From Branchipolynoe longqiensis (taxonomy: Eukaryota; Annelida; Polychaeta; Phyllodocida; Polynoidae), in assembly GCA_030323885.1 (NCBI GenBank), contig CM059199.1, positions 73,679,050-73,743,049 on the forward strand: a DNA stretch of 64,000 nucleotides, in the 5' to 3' direction. Each line of letters opens with the position of its first letter. The stretch's first letter is position 1. The notes below the pieces were generated by a model. That model saw only the letters and a program-made list of their open reading frames with translations. It ran no database searches and was not told the DNA's origin. Of this stretch, positions 52,337 through 63,512 are shown in pieces. The translations under genes were made by a program, and so were the position numbers.

Positions 52337-52934
52337 TACCCCTGTCACACTATGACGTTTCTCTCCAACGCGTGTCGACGTGTGTCACTTTTTGGCGAAA
52401 CGTCTGGAAACGTCGGTACACGTTAGGAGGACGTTATGAGGACATCGGTACACGTCGGTACACTATCCTGGATGGTGACAGTCGCCGGAAGATGTCTGCG
52501 AGCATAGCAGGTTGCAGTTGTATAGCTGATATTGTGGGTACCGGCAAAAAAAAACAATGACCCACCATGCGCATCAACGCGCGGGTTCCAATATTATGGC
52601 GACGTCAGAAGGACGTCGACAGCGCTGGAATAACGTTATGCGAATGCTAAGCAGTTGCCGCGTGCATGTGCAGGTCGTCTCCACACATTGTGCCAAATGG
52701 TTGCTTGTTGTTTTACATCCTACCAACATCTAAGGTCATATGAGCATGTCGCGCCAAACGTTTTTTTTTTTTTCCTCACTCGTCGACTAACGTTGGCCGC
52801 GTGCGAATAACGCGCTGTGCTGATGCTGATCTTCTTCCCCAAACCGCCAAAAAGTTGGAGGTGTCTCGACGCATAGAAGATATTTTGCGCGCTGACGGCG
52901 CGCCGGCGAGAAGCAGTGTAGTGTCATAGGGCCA
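52337..52934. mobile_element. MITE with CCCCTGTCACACTATG ends
   Basis: Left TACCCCTGTCACACTATGAC, right (reverse complement) TGGCCCTATGACACTACACTG; TTA flanks each side (52334-52336, 52935-52937). The interior repeats ACGTC, CGTCGGTACACG and AACGTTATG words, and is interrupted by a SINE tail (52700-52748, minus). Confidence 0.65.
52700..52748 (-). mobile_element. SINE-A/B tail in a MITE
   Basis: GGTTGCTTGTTGTTTTACAT, CCTACCAACATCTAAGGTC. Confidence 0.8.
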
Positions 52935-53159
52935 TTAGGTTAAATGCCTCAGGGAGATTGGGCAGACTAATGTTTAAGCTCAGTAGTTTGATTACTTAGT
53001 TGCCTTGTAGTTGTAGAAATATGTGTCCTGGTATGGTCTACGTATGATTGTGTCTCTGTGCGTAACATCCCACCCCCACCCCCGCCCCCCCGACAGACAC
53101 AGCGAAACGACATCAGTAAACATAGGTAGGAGTCCCAGTCGATACAGTGCAGCTATTTC

Positions 53160-53836
53160 TTTTTATTTTTTTTTTGTGGTAAATATGTTTATTCTGCTGA
53201 ATAAGTCTTTTGTCAGTGCCGAAGCACTGGTCTTCCAGCCCTTTTTCAATTCAGGATTATTTACACAAAAGGTATATAGAATAAGGTGTACAATACCTGT
53301 TGAATAGACAATTTGCACCATGTAACACAATGAAATTCTGAAACCCAAAAGTTCCATAACAATATGGTACAGTAGTGTCATATAACCAGATCAATATTAG
53401 TCAGATCAATGTGAGTATTTACATTGTATTTAGAATGTAAGCAGAAGTTATCTTCTGTATTCAGTTGGTAAACTTGTAGTAAGTTTTAATGTTCAGTTGC
53501 AGTTAGGCAAGCGGTATATAAATGTTGGTTTGTTAGGAAAATTCTAGTGTAACTCTAATGTAGTTAGTTATGTGAGTTTATGGATTATGTTGTTGGGGTG
53601 GGGTTGTTAATAATACACGGACCAGCTGTGACCAGTGAAGCAGTGGGACCAATCCCAGTGCATTTTGGTCTTAAATTTTACCTTTTTACCTGGACTGTCT
53701 CTGTCATCGTATATGGTTGACTGGAGATAACAGAGGAACAGCAACAAATTAAAAAAGTGGGGGGTGGGAGAGAGAAACCGAGGCTGAGGGTTTGGTGGTC
53801 TGCCACTTACGGTATGGTGACGCCATGGAACATACT
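53160..53836 (-). mobile_element. LINE-C 3' untranslated region
   Basis: Lies after the RT stop codon. The distal 115-150 bp recur at 22168-22298 and 22645-22785, and a T run (antisense A-rich end) lies at 53160-53175. These copies identify the element's 3' terminus. Confidence 0.75.
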
Positions 53837-55366
53837 TTACTGCAACTGCATAAGGGCCTGCCCAATCCGATGTACTCTTAGTGAGTTTTTAAATTCTAGG
53901 TAAGAGGACGATGCCCTGGTTCTGGTTGGTAGGTTGTTCCACATCATACTGCCTTTGTAAATTGGTGCTTTAATTAGTTTGTTTGTGGAAGGCTTGGGGA
54001 CTTTGAGTAGAGTGGAATCAGCCCGTCTAGTATTCCTTTTTGTGTTTTCTATATATTGGGTATCTCTGGCTCTTCTGTACATAAGTGATAGGAGATGTGA
54101 ATCTCTTCTAACCATTAGGTAATCTAGGTTTGCTTTGTCATGCATTTCCTGTACACGTAGTGTTTTGCCCCAATAAATTGTTCTTAACGCCCGGTTTTGG
54201 ATCCTTTGTAGCTTAGTCAGTTGCTGCTTTGTGAGCAATCCATAAATTATATCATTATAGTCTATTATTGGTAGAACTGTTGATTTATACAGCAGTAGGG
54301 CAGTGTTTTCGCTTATGAAGCTCCGCATCTTCCTGATTGTAGTCATTTTTAGTGCCAATGATTGAGTTAGTCTAGCCAGCTGTTGATTCGCATTTAAGGT
54401 AGAATCAATCACTGTTCCTAAGTACCTGTATGCACTTGCCTCCTTAATTTGATTTCCGCCAATTTGCAGTGTTATGGGTTGTGCCCTTGCCTTCCTTGCT
54501 TTGGTGCCATAAATGACAAACTCGGTTTTATTGGTGTTAAGGGATAGTTTGTTTTCACTATACCACAGGTTAACCCTGGTCAGCACTGTCCGAACCTGAT
54601 CAGTTGCTATTTGGAAATCTTTATTGTGTACTGTGAGTGCTGCATCGTCTGCAAATAATGTGAATGTTGCATCCTCTGATACTTGGGGTAAATCATTTAT
54701 AAAGATTAAAAACAGAAGGGGGCCCAGGGTTGAACCCTGCGGAACTCCAGTTTTAATAGTCCTGATGGTTGACTCAGTGTCATTAAGTTTTGTGTTTTGT
54801 TTCCTATTAGTTAAGTAGTTGGCCATCAATGTACAGGTTTTCTTCCCCAATCCTGCTTTCTGGATTTTCTGCAATAGTATTCTATGGTCAATTGTATCGA
54901 AAGCTTTTTTGAAGTCAAGGTATACTGCAATTGTAAGTTCACCTTTGTCCATGTTGGTCAATAACTCATCCATAAGAGAGCCCAATGCCCTAGTTGTTGA
55001 TCTGTCTTTTCTAAATCCATTTTGTTGGGTGGTTAGGTATTTTGAAGACTCTAAAAATGTTTTTATCTCATCATGTATTATTTGTTCTATGATTTGGCCA
55101 GGAAGAGGGAGAATAGATATTGGGCGCAGCTCACTACAGTATCTTGGGTTATTGGTCTTTGGGATGGGTGAAACTGTAGCTAGTTTCCAGCTTTCTGGAA
55201 AAATACCAGTTTTGACCACTAGTTTATACAGGTGAGTAAATTCATTTATAAGTGCAGTAATTGAAACCTTCATTAGGGCTGAGCTGATGTCTTTAATGCC
55301 AGATGACTTATATGCTGATGCAGCATTGACCTTTCTGAGGATTTGCTCCTGTGTTATCTCAGTCAA
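53837..55366 (-). pseudogene. LINE-C reverse transcriptase
   Basis: A 509-codon frame covering a complete non-LTR reverse transcriptase: SPIPKTNNPRYCSELRPIS (fingers), QNGFRKDRSTTRAL, AVYLDFKKAFDTIDH (first catalytic Asp), GVPQGSTLGPLLFLIFINDL, FTLFADDAALTV (catalytic FADD), and NLWYSENKLSLNTNKTEF. The thumb and C-terminal part (IDYNDIIYGLLTKQQ, LQRIQNRALRTIYWG) end in a short basic tail. The pattern fits the CR1/L2/Jockey group; the clade is not resolved. The frame is open, but the linker upstream is frameshifted and an insertion splits the element, so the whole ORF2 is inactive. The RT would copy the element's RNA at a nicked target. Confidence 0.92.
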
Positions 55367-55369
55367 ATC

Positions 55370-55885
55370 ATACGTCTGATCATTGGTGGTGACGTGTAGG
55401 TGTCCTGACTATCTACAGCCTGGTCAAACTTTCTGGCAAGATTCTCACCTACATCAATAAAGTAGTTGTTAATCTCTTCTGCCAGGAGGCTATCTAGTAT
55501 TCTCTCCCCGTTGTCCTCATCACTAAGATTGCTGATAATAGATTTTGCTTCCGGGTTAATTTGTTGCAGTTCATGCCAGAGTCTCTTTAGGATTTTGCTT
55601 ATACTTATTTATCTGGTCTAAACAGTGCCTAGACTTGGCTTTTCGCACCTCGTTTCTGGCCTTCCTGACCATACATTCAGCTATAAATTGATCCCCAGGG
55701 TCTCTTGTTATATCTGATTTCCGAATGAAATAATCTCCGTCCTGTTGTAATTCTAGGAGTTCATTGTTCAAATAACCAGCTGTTTTGTTTCTTATGTCAA
55801 GTCTAACCAGGGGACAGTGTTTGTTTGCAGCATTGACAATCATTTCTTGTATCATGTCCCAGCATTTTATAAAAACACGGATGCT
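55370..55885 (-). pseudogene. LINE-C linker between endonuclease and RT
   Basis: The frame 55571-55855 (minus) reads NAANKHCPLVRLDIRNKTAGY and EVRKAKSRHCLDQIN, the typical lysine-rich linker. Similarity continues after a shift near 55590 (LWHELQQINPEAKSIISNLS, FIDVGENLARKF) and re-enters the RT frame near 55385. Two frameshifts are therefore needed to read through. Confidence 0.8.
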
Positions 55886-56896
55886 CTGCCACTGTGAGCA
55901 CCCTATGTAATTACAAAACTCTCCCCGTTCATTTCACCTGTGATGCAATAAGCCTAATCAATTTAACCATGTCTGGAATGAGGAAGGAAAACTAGTCACA
56001 AAGATGAACAGTGAATAAGTTGTGCTTTATTGGCAGCAACTCCTGTCATCCCCTTACATGTGACCTAGCACCTGCACTCCTCATATACTGCCCACACTAT
56101 GTCTCATTGTCACTTTAGCCTGTATATTGAAACAGTGCCTACAACCCATGGGACAGGAGTCCTATGGCTGTGGATACACTCAATTTGAATAGCTGAATTT
56201 GGATAGCATCAGACAGAGTGTCTGGGGTTCCTGCTCTAAAGTAGGTGTGTCTCACTCCAGAGCCAGGATGAGAGTAATTTTCCTTTAGTGTGTCTGAAGC
56301 AAAATCTTGAATAATTAATTAGCTGAGACTAGTGTGTGGTCAGGATAGGCCAAGGGAGTCAGGTGACCGGACATTCCCCAGCCAGCCAATCAGACACCCC
56401 CCACAGACTGGGTGGGTGACCACCCCCATTAGGGGCTGTCACTCAACCCAGCTGCAGGTGGTGCACTCTATACATATGCAAATTAGGCAGGTGGGTCAGT
56501 CGGTGGTCCTGGGTGGACAGGATGTTGCATACAGTTACAGATATGTATATGGATATATATACTAACTTGTTCTTTTTCCTCCAATTGTATTCTTTATGAA
56601 CACATAGAGAACATTTCAATAATCCTGTACTGTTTCTTGCAAAGGAGCTCTTTTCATTAACTCCAAACATCATATATAACAGATAGTTTACACCACCCAG
56701 CATCATGTACCTTTCCATCAACTCCACTCATAATATATAACATATAGTTTACCTCACTCAGTATCATGTACAATGGGAGTGGGATTCTATTAATTTTAGT
56801 TACTTTTAGTTTACATAACTTAAGTCCCACTCCGACATCCAAGAATAATAATGCTCTCTGCCAATATATAATTCTTAACCGAAAATCCGTATATTT
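55886..56896. mobile_element. About 1-kb insertion splitting LINE-C
   Basis: Between the end of the endonuclease frame and the start of the linker lie about 1,010 bp with no LINE similarity. It contains a 57-58-bp direct repeat (56657-56714 and 56715-56771: CAACTCCACTCATAATATAT, AGTTTACCTCACTCAGTATC, ATGTAC). No reading frame, no clear termini. It may be an unclassified insertion or replaced sequence. Confidence 0.55.
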
Positions 56897-57735
56897 TTAC
56901 AATTTGTTTGGATCTTCCTCTGATAGTAGTTCTGCTGTATTGTTTTCCCTCAAAGTGGCTGCTAGATCATTGAAGTTACAATTCCTGTAGGTGCGGCCCC
57001 AGTAGATGGTCGTTCTTTTGTCATTTCTGGGCTTTTTCTTTATTATATATATTGGTTTATGGTCGCTTATATTGTAGTTCAATACACCCAATTTTGTACA
57101 GTACTTGATATTAGTGAAAGCAAGGTCTATTGTTTTTTGTGTGGTCCTTGTTACTCTAGTCGGTTGTTTAATTACTTGCTGGAGTTCATGTTCTGCCGCA
57201 AATTGTTTCATATAGCCTGCAGGTGGGTGCCTCTTAGCGCTGTAGTCAATGTTAAAATCACCAATTAGGAGCACTTCATACTTATTAATGTCTGGGATCT
57301 GATTCATTGACATGCTTATTTGCTCTATTGCTTCATTTATGTTTCCATTTGGAGGTCTGTAGATGTTACCTAATAATATTCTTTTTGTGTAGGGTCTAGT
57401 TATGACAGCCCATTGGAGTTCAATGTTTGGATTAGAGCAATTTTGTTCCAAATACTTGTCTGCATCCACGTGCAGGTCAGTCCTGCAATAGATCCCTAAA
57501 CCTCCACCATTCTTGACCTGACCACTTTGTAGTTTTGTCTTCCTATCAGCTCTAAGAAACCGGTAATTAGGGATTGATGTTAACTTTGTCTCCATAGATT
57601 TATTGAGCCATGTCTCAGATATTGTGAATATATCAAACCCTGATCTTGGTAGGTCTAGTCTTAGTTGTTCTATCTTATGGGTTAAGCTGCGTACATTCAG
57701 GTGGCCAATCTTAAATCCAGGGAGGCCCTTTAAAT
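56897..57735 (-). pseudogene. LINE-C apurinic-like endonuclease
   Basis: Minus-strand frame. GFKIGHLNVRSLTHKIEQL near 57700 supplies the first conserved Asn, FTISETWLNKS near 57620 the catalytic Glu, then GGGLGIYCRTDL, LLIGDFNIDY near 57260 (Asp/Asn), TIDLAFTN near 57115 and NISDHKPIYI near 57065 (Asp-His). All main blocks of an APE-type endonuclease are present. It would nick the target DNA for first-strand synthesis. It ends at a stop after DPNKL where the insertion begins. The start of ORF2 lies upstream of 57735 but is not resolved because a stop precedes GKLPLSDLKG. Confidence 0.9.
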
Positions 57736-57739
57736 CGCT

Positions 57740-59750
57740 TAGAGGAAGCTTGCCTTCCTGACATCACCTGTTTTGTTTATCCTCCAATTTCCCTCAGCAC
57801 AGTTCTCAACCCCCATGTCCCAGCGCCCCAATGCCCCAACAAATATAAGTTTACATGAATTAATTAGGTTTCCAGTCAACCAGTGTTTTAAAGTAGGTCC
57901 AGTTTCCCTAGACCACAGCCAGCCAGTCTCACATAGGAGTGTGGAAAATACCAATGTAGTAACTCCATTGGCCATCCTATTGTTGTATTAGTATTAATTA
58001 GTGCTTTAAGGTTAACACTAATCAGACAATTCCAAGCTGGAGAATCCGTGTGAGTTTTGCATGTCTCTCTTCAATTATAGTGTAAACTGTTAATATGTCA
58101 TTGTTTGAGCATGTCTATAAGTTTAGTGCTAGCATACAGAATGGTGGGGGCCTGATATCCTCTTTGACACTGATTCTAACAGGCATGCATTGGATTGGTT
58201 AGTGGGTAGTGGGTCAGTAGAAAATGGATGGACCAGACTACATGTATCTCTGAAGTCTGGAGATAATAGCCAATCAATGAACAGTTTTCAGGAGCGGCAC
58301 AATGTAGTCCAAGTAATCTTTGTCTTAGGTAGTGAGCACATAGTCTGCCAGCCAACCAGCTGACACACTAGTGGTGTGCAGCATGACCACCACATGTTCC
58401 AAGACAATACTTTGAATAATGTGCACATAATCTGACATCGATACACAAACTTTTCAAACTGTGCACATAATCTGACATCGATACACAAACTTTTCAAACT
58501 GATATACTATATTTTCTTGGATGCTGTTTGAGTAATAGGTCCATAGCATGACAGTAATTGGTACAGAGCATGGCAGCTCCATATTCTAAAATAGTGCATA
58601 ACCACCAACCACTTGACTCACAACTGGCATGTAGCGTGGCAGTTATAAATCCCAAGGCTGTGTTTGACTAACAGATACACAGTATGACAGTCAACCAGCC
58701 GACCTGGCAGCATACACATCATGGCAGCTAAATATTCTAAGAAGTAAGATACAGTTTGAGTAACAAACAGAAAAAACAAAGGTTATTTGGGTTATGTTCA
58801 GTGAGGTTCCTGCTGTACAACAGGTAGACAGCACCCATCATTCACTTCTCATTATCGCCCTTCGCTACCAGTATCAGTACTAAATGTTATGTCCCCCAAG
58901 TCCTCATTGGCTTCCACACCGAATGCAACATGTAAAATATTTCGACTTTCTACACATAGTGACATTATAAAATAGATTCCATTTAAAGTACCCATTTGTT
59001 TTAGTTAGTAGATAGAAGAATGTGTAACCCATTGCTGAACACAGACTGATAGGGTGGGAAACAGTCATGTTTGGTATTTAATGTTTAATGTGTATTGGAT
59101 CTGGATTGAATTTGTATGGATGCTTCAGATATGATAGAGGTGTCGGGTCAAGTTCCCATGACCTGGTGTTAGGTAGGATGTGGGAACGATGGGTGCGCCA
59201 GAGCTGCACCCATCCCTACTGTCCGGGAATCTCAAGATGGCCACCATAAAGAGTAAAATAACAATATGCCAGGGATCATTCAAATCATGTACCTTCAATA
59301 ACATCATCTACCTTCAATAATATCACCTACCTTCAATACCATGTACCTTCAATGACATGCCTCTAGGAGTGCTGGAGAGATTAAAAGCCTGGGAGAGCTG
59401 GCAGTCACCACTGGGCCTTTCATGTGACAAGAGGTACTTTTCTGTTCATCCTCTATTCTGTGCTATACCCACTGTAGCCACTTCACTATTATAGACAGGC
59501 AACTATAGGACTCAGCTACACCCTCTGCTACTTTATGGTATTTTATATATAGTTAACTTGCATTTCATTATAGCTAACTTCTCTTTATAAATATCTGGCA
59601 ACCACCTTCGAAAAGGGATTAGCCCATAGATTATACAAACAGACCTTTTTACTAAAATAATACAAGAAGACATTTGAGCCTTTTTGAGAACAGCTGGTCT
59701 GTACCACCTCATATAGTTTATCAAAACATGTTGTATCAATTAATTATTTC
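57740..59750. other. Mostly unassigned; one 41-bp tandem duplication
   Basis: GTGCACATAATCTGACATCG followed by ATACACAAACTTTTCAAACT occurs twice in a row at 58418-58500. The 57739-57975 minus frame (78 codons) abuts LINE-C and could be its 5' region, but shows no known motif. The rest is unrecognised. Confidence 0.45.
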
Positions 59751-59757
59751 AGCTATG

Positions 59758-59945
59758 TTATTGACCTTGACCACAAATAATATGATTGTGAGTTTGTTTA
59801 ATTCATGAGTATCTATTGACACATAATTGATTGTCTGCTTCTACATTACATGTAAAGGCGATGGTTGATTAACAAACAAACAATTCTCGTTGTGAATATG
59901 GCCTATGCTGCCGACATGGTGTAAAGAAACCACCGATCAATCAAA
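59758..59945 (+). mobile_element. LINE-I 3' end, truncated copy
   Basis: CCTTGACCACAAATAATATG, TATTGACACATAATTGATTG, TCTGCTTCTACATTACATG, AATATGGCCTATGCTGCCGA and CGATCAATCAAATGC. Matches the 3' UTR of the RNase H fragment (25780-25915, minus) and the insert at 37707. Confidence 0.8.
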
Positions 59946-60147
59946 TGCAACAATTTGTAAAGTTGTGATCTGACACCATGTAAAGTTGTGATTAAGAACT
60001 GACTACACACGTTGACGTCTAGTTGCATAATGACTTTATTATGGTTCCTCCCAGTCTGTGCTGGTTGCCCGTTCGCTGGTCCCGGCCCGCTGGCTCCCGG
60101 CGTGTCATGCGTACATACATAACACAATGCGGACACAATGTAGGGCC

Positions 60148-60278
60148 TCATCATCATCATCATCATCATCATGCTGTTGGTCAAGATGCGACAAAGACTG
60201 CTTTCATTACTTGACTGCCGATCTCCACTTAGCTCTCTGCTGTGAGAGTGATGTCCGTGAGTCGGTCTTAATGTCTAC
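60148..60278 (-). mobile_element. LINE-R 3' end, 131 bp
   Basis: (TCA)n then GCTGTTGGTCAAGATGCGAC to GTCCGTGAGTCGGTCTTAAT. 5' truncated. No clear duplication found. Confidence 0.85.
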
Positions 60279-60364
60279 CACTGAAATATCCCGGTATTTG
60301 AGTTGGCAAAAGAACGACAAGAAGACAGTAGTGGATTTAATGATGGTATTTACAATAAGAGTGT

Positions 60365-60455
60365 TAGTTCAAAGTAAAGTAAAGTAAAATAGCTTATAAT
60401 GATCAATTTGAAAACAACAAATTAGTTAGCACAAACTCAAAACCGATAAGGTAGC
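60365..60455 (+). repeat. Dispersed repeat E fragment
   Basis: AAAGTAAAGTAAAGTAAAAT, TTATAATGATCAATTTG, CACAAACTCAAAACCGAT. Confidence 0.5.
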
Positions 60456-60575
60456 TATGAATGTGTGGGAAAACATTAAATGTCCTACATTGAGCACAGC
60501 ACAAGTAAGCTCGCCTCTTTTTTGCAGAGCATGGTGCAGAGTGAGCTGGTACTCACAACATTAGTTCCACCATTG

Positions 60576-60800
60576 CCGCCAGAGGGTGGGATAGTGGTGG
60601 AAATCGTCTATAAGTGTAAGACTTTGACCATAAAGCATGCTTCCCAGTGATCCAATACCCACTAACATTACTACTACTCCCACTGCAATCAGAGGTTATG
60701 GTTATGCTGGAAATCCTCTATCAGACGTTTTCCCCAAAAGCATTGTGCATAGATAGCCGGTACCCACAATATCAGCTATACAACTGCCACCAGAGGGCGG
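60576..60800 (+). promoter_or_regulatory. Two CTCF-like motifs
   Basis: CCACCAGAGGGCGG at 60787-60800 fits the CTCF core pattern CCASYAGRKGGCRS at every position; CCGCCAGAGGGTGG at 60576-60589 differs at position 3 and near the end. They lie about 210 bp apart in partly similar surroundings (GGTAC-CACAA before each). Function is inferred from the motif only. Confidence 0.3.
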
Positions 60801-61111
60801 GTGGGTTTGATGGCGGTGGAGGTGGTATATTGCCTAACATATGGACGTAAATTTCATCTAGTCTCAGTAAATGACAGTTCAGTGTGGTCTGGTCTTTGTC
60901 AAGGCGGAGACGCAGGCAGTTGGCCTACAGTTCTGATTCAGTCTCTTTTCTTCTTTTTTTTTGAATACATAGGATTAATCATATTTGCTATTTGCTATTT
61001 GCTATTTGCATCAGACTCGATTCAGTCAGCAATGGCTGAAGGCTAAAATGAATATTCGCCCTGTCTTGCGCTTGTAAATATCGAGTTACAGAAACCCCGG
61101 CCCAGTCTCCT

Positions 61112-61318
61112 TTGTACCATCACCTCATTACATCCTTTCGACATGGAAATCTCCCCCCCCCCTCCCCTCCGCCACATCGCCTCCCCTCCACTCCTCCTGC
61201 TGCTACTGCTGCTCCTCCTCCTTCTCACTCACACATCCACGCTTTTCTTTCTCTGCCTCAAAGCGAGGCTGCCGACTCGAAGATGGCGGCGAATATGGGT
61301 GGCATCATCTCCAGGCGA
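61112..61318 (+). other. Candidate 5' exon, doubtful
   Basis: AAGATGGCGGC at 61280-61290 resembles a YY1-type start-site element, with ATG in frame for MAANMGGIISRR. The sequence AAGTGAGGCG at 61318 could be a splice donor (GTGAGG). Upstream is a CT-rich stretch. No downstream exon was identified, so this is speculative. Confidence 0.22.
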
Positions 61319-61436
61319 AGTGAGGCGTTAAGCGTAGCAATCTACTCTGCGCCGTCTGCGCTTGAGCGATAATTGGGGTGTGGGTGGGGTGGGGTGAGGG
61401 GAGGTGGGGAGAGGGGTGGGAGGTGGGGGGAAACCC

Positions 61437-61760
61437 CTTGCGAGCTCATGGAAATGGAGCCCGCTGATTGGTCCATTGAAGGTCAGCTGTGTGTGGAATA
61501 GCGGGTGGAACGTGGTCTGTCATCTAGAAGTCTGCATGTGTCTATATAGTCTACAGGGTGTAATTGAATTTGCCAAGCGACAATTGCCGGGTGGGTGGGG
61601 GAGGTCGGGGTGTGGAAGGTGAAGGGTATGTCTGTGTTGACCATTATGCACTCATTCTGTGGTCTGCGGCTATAGGCTATATTGCAGAAGGGTAGTGATA
61701 TATAGGATGAGGAGGGCTATTGCGCATCCCTTCACCTGCACAGTTTGGCTTACTAATAGT
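61437..61760 (+). repeat. Duplicated segment, copy 1
   Basis: CCTTGCGAGCTCATGGAAAT, GCCCGCTGATTGGTCCATTG, TCTGTCATCTAGAAGTCTGC and CACAGTTTGGCTTACTAATA occur again in order at 62031-62355, offset by 594 bp. Confidence 0.85.
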
Positions 61761-61867
61761 TCCATGACTATTTCCACCAAAATAATAACGATAGCGCAGT
61801 TGAGTAAACATAAACAGATATTCGTGGATTATTCAGCAAATTATGGGCTGCATGTTACATACATCTT

Positions 61868-61922
61868 AATGGTTGGTTGTTGTTGTTTTGCGTCCTTGCA
61901 ATATCTAAGGTCACATCAGGAT
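61868..61922 (-). mobile_element. SINE-A/B tail fragment
   Basis: GGTTGGTTGTTGTTGTTTTG, CAATATCTAAGGTCACATCA. Confidence 0.75.
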
Positions 61923-62030
61923 AGTAAGTCTAAATTAAATTGTTTGTATTCTGCAGCAACTTTGCTATATTGTTTGATGCAAATATACCTCATTAGTAGT
62001 GCTTAGAACATTCAAGTGACGGGTGGGAGG

Positions 62031-62355
62031 GGGAACCCCTTGCCAGCTCATGGAAATGGAGCCCGCTGATTGGGCCATTGAAGGTCAGCTGTTTGTGGAG
62101 TAGCGGGCAGGAGGCGGTCTGTCATCTAGATGTCTGCATGTGTCTATTTTCTACAAGGCATAATTTAATTTGCCACACAACAATTTGGTAGGGAGGTAGG
62201 GGTGGAGAAGGTAAAGACTATGTGTGTGTGCTGAACACTATGCAGTCATTCTATGTGTATGTGTCTATAGGCTAAATTGGAGAAGGGTTGTGCATTACAG
62301 GACGAGCCAAGGCTACTGTGCATACCTTCACTTGTACAGTTTGGCTTACTAATCG
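62031..62355 (+). repeat. Duplicated segment, copy 2
   Basis: Copy of 61437-61760 (CAGCTCATGGAAATGGAGCC, TCTAGATGTCTGCATGTGTC, GTACAGTTTGGCTTACTAAT). Ends where a SINE-A head begins. Confidence 0.85.
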
Positions 62356-62458
62356 TTTGACTCCACCAAGGTTCGAACCCGGGGATTCAAATCCCATGAT
62401 CGACCAACATGGGAATGAGGTCCTCAGCTCATTCGGCCACCCCATCTGGGTCTGTAGT
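62356..62458 (-). mobile_element. SINE-A head, minus
   Basis: GTTTGACTCCACCAAGGTTC, GAACCCGGGGATTCAAATCC and TCATTCGGCCACCCCATCTG. Together with 61868-61922 it may be the two ends of one minus SINE-A separated by the segment duplication. Confidence 0.75.
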
Positions 62459-62694
62459 CAAATGTTGATGTGGACTATTATGAGGGGGGTGGGGTGAGTT
62501 AGTTGGGTGGTCGGGAAAGGTAGTACTCACTGTACTACCTTAACAATGTTTACACCTTGTCGATGGCTCCTAAGGGTTTTTTGGTTTACAAAATGTTATG
62601 CTCTCAACATAGTATGCCGCTTTTACATTTTACATTTCACTCATTCGCTAATCCTAGCTACAAAGATCTCAGTAGAAGATGTCACCCGAAGAAC

Positions 62695-62813
62695 GCCCAG
62701 CACCAGCACCACAACTACCACCAGCACCACTATCACCACCACCACCATTCAATCCACGACCACCACCACTACCACCACCACCACAGACCACCCTCCCCAC
62801 CACCACCACCACC
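62695..62813. repeat. (ACC)n-rich microsatellite
   Basis: CACCACCACC/CACCAC words; Thr-, His- or Pro-rich frames are translations of the tract. Confidence 0.9.
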
Positions 62814-63155
62814 AGACCAGACGGGATGCCCGAATACGTTGAGCGTCCATCTACCGTTTTGGTAGAACGGGGGATTCGAGCCCACGGGTTCGAACCCTGG
62901 TCGAGTCAAACCAATGACTTACAAATTGATACGTGCCGCTTCCTAGCCAGGTGCCCGGCCTGATTTGGACAGGGTAATGACTGATTGGCTCAGTGTCAGG
63001 GTAATCTAACTGAGTTGGATATCAGGTCATTGTTTTGGTGGCCTGGTCTCCCAGAGGAGTAGCACTATAACATCGCTCTGACTATGGACTGTCACAAGTC
63101 TGTACCCGTCCTGAAATGACCCAAGACGTTGCTAGGACGCAAAACTCCAACAACC
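62814..63155 (+). mobile_element. SINE-A, complete copy
   Basis: The head ACCAGACGGGATGCCCGAAT, GGGTTCGAACCC as B box, body, and end GCAAAACTCCAACAACC. Lies between two ACC-rich tracts. Confidence 0.9.
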
Positions 63156-63512
63156 ACCACCACCTCCACCAACACAACCACCACACACCACCAACGCAAT
63201 CACAATCACCACCACCTCCACCACCACCCACACCCACCACCAACACAACCACAACCACCACACCATTAGCACCAGCACAAACACCATCACCACCATCACC
63301 TCCACCACCATTACCACAACTACCACCACAACCACCATCACCAACACTACCACCACCCACCACCACCACCCACCACCACAACCACCACAACCACAACCAC
63401 CACCACAACCACCACCACTACCAGCACCACCACAACCACCACCACCACCACCACTACCACAACCACCACCACCACTACCACTACCACCACCTCAACCACC
63501 ACCACCCACTCC
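63146..63512. repeat. (ACC/ACA)n microsatellite, about 365 bp
   Basis: Continuous CACCACAACC words. Frames of 74-151 codons on either strand are low-complexity. Confidence 0.93.
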
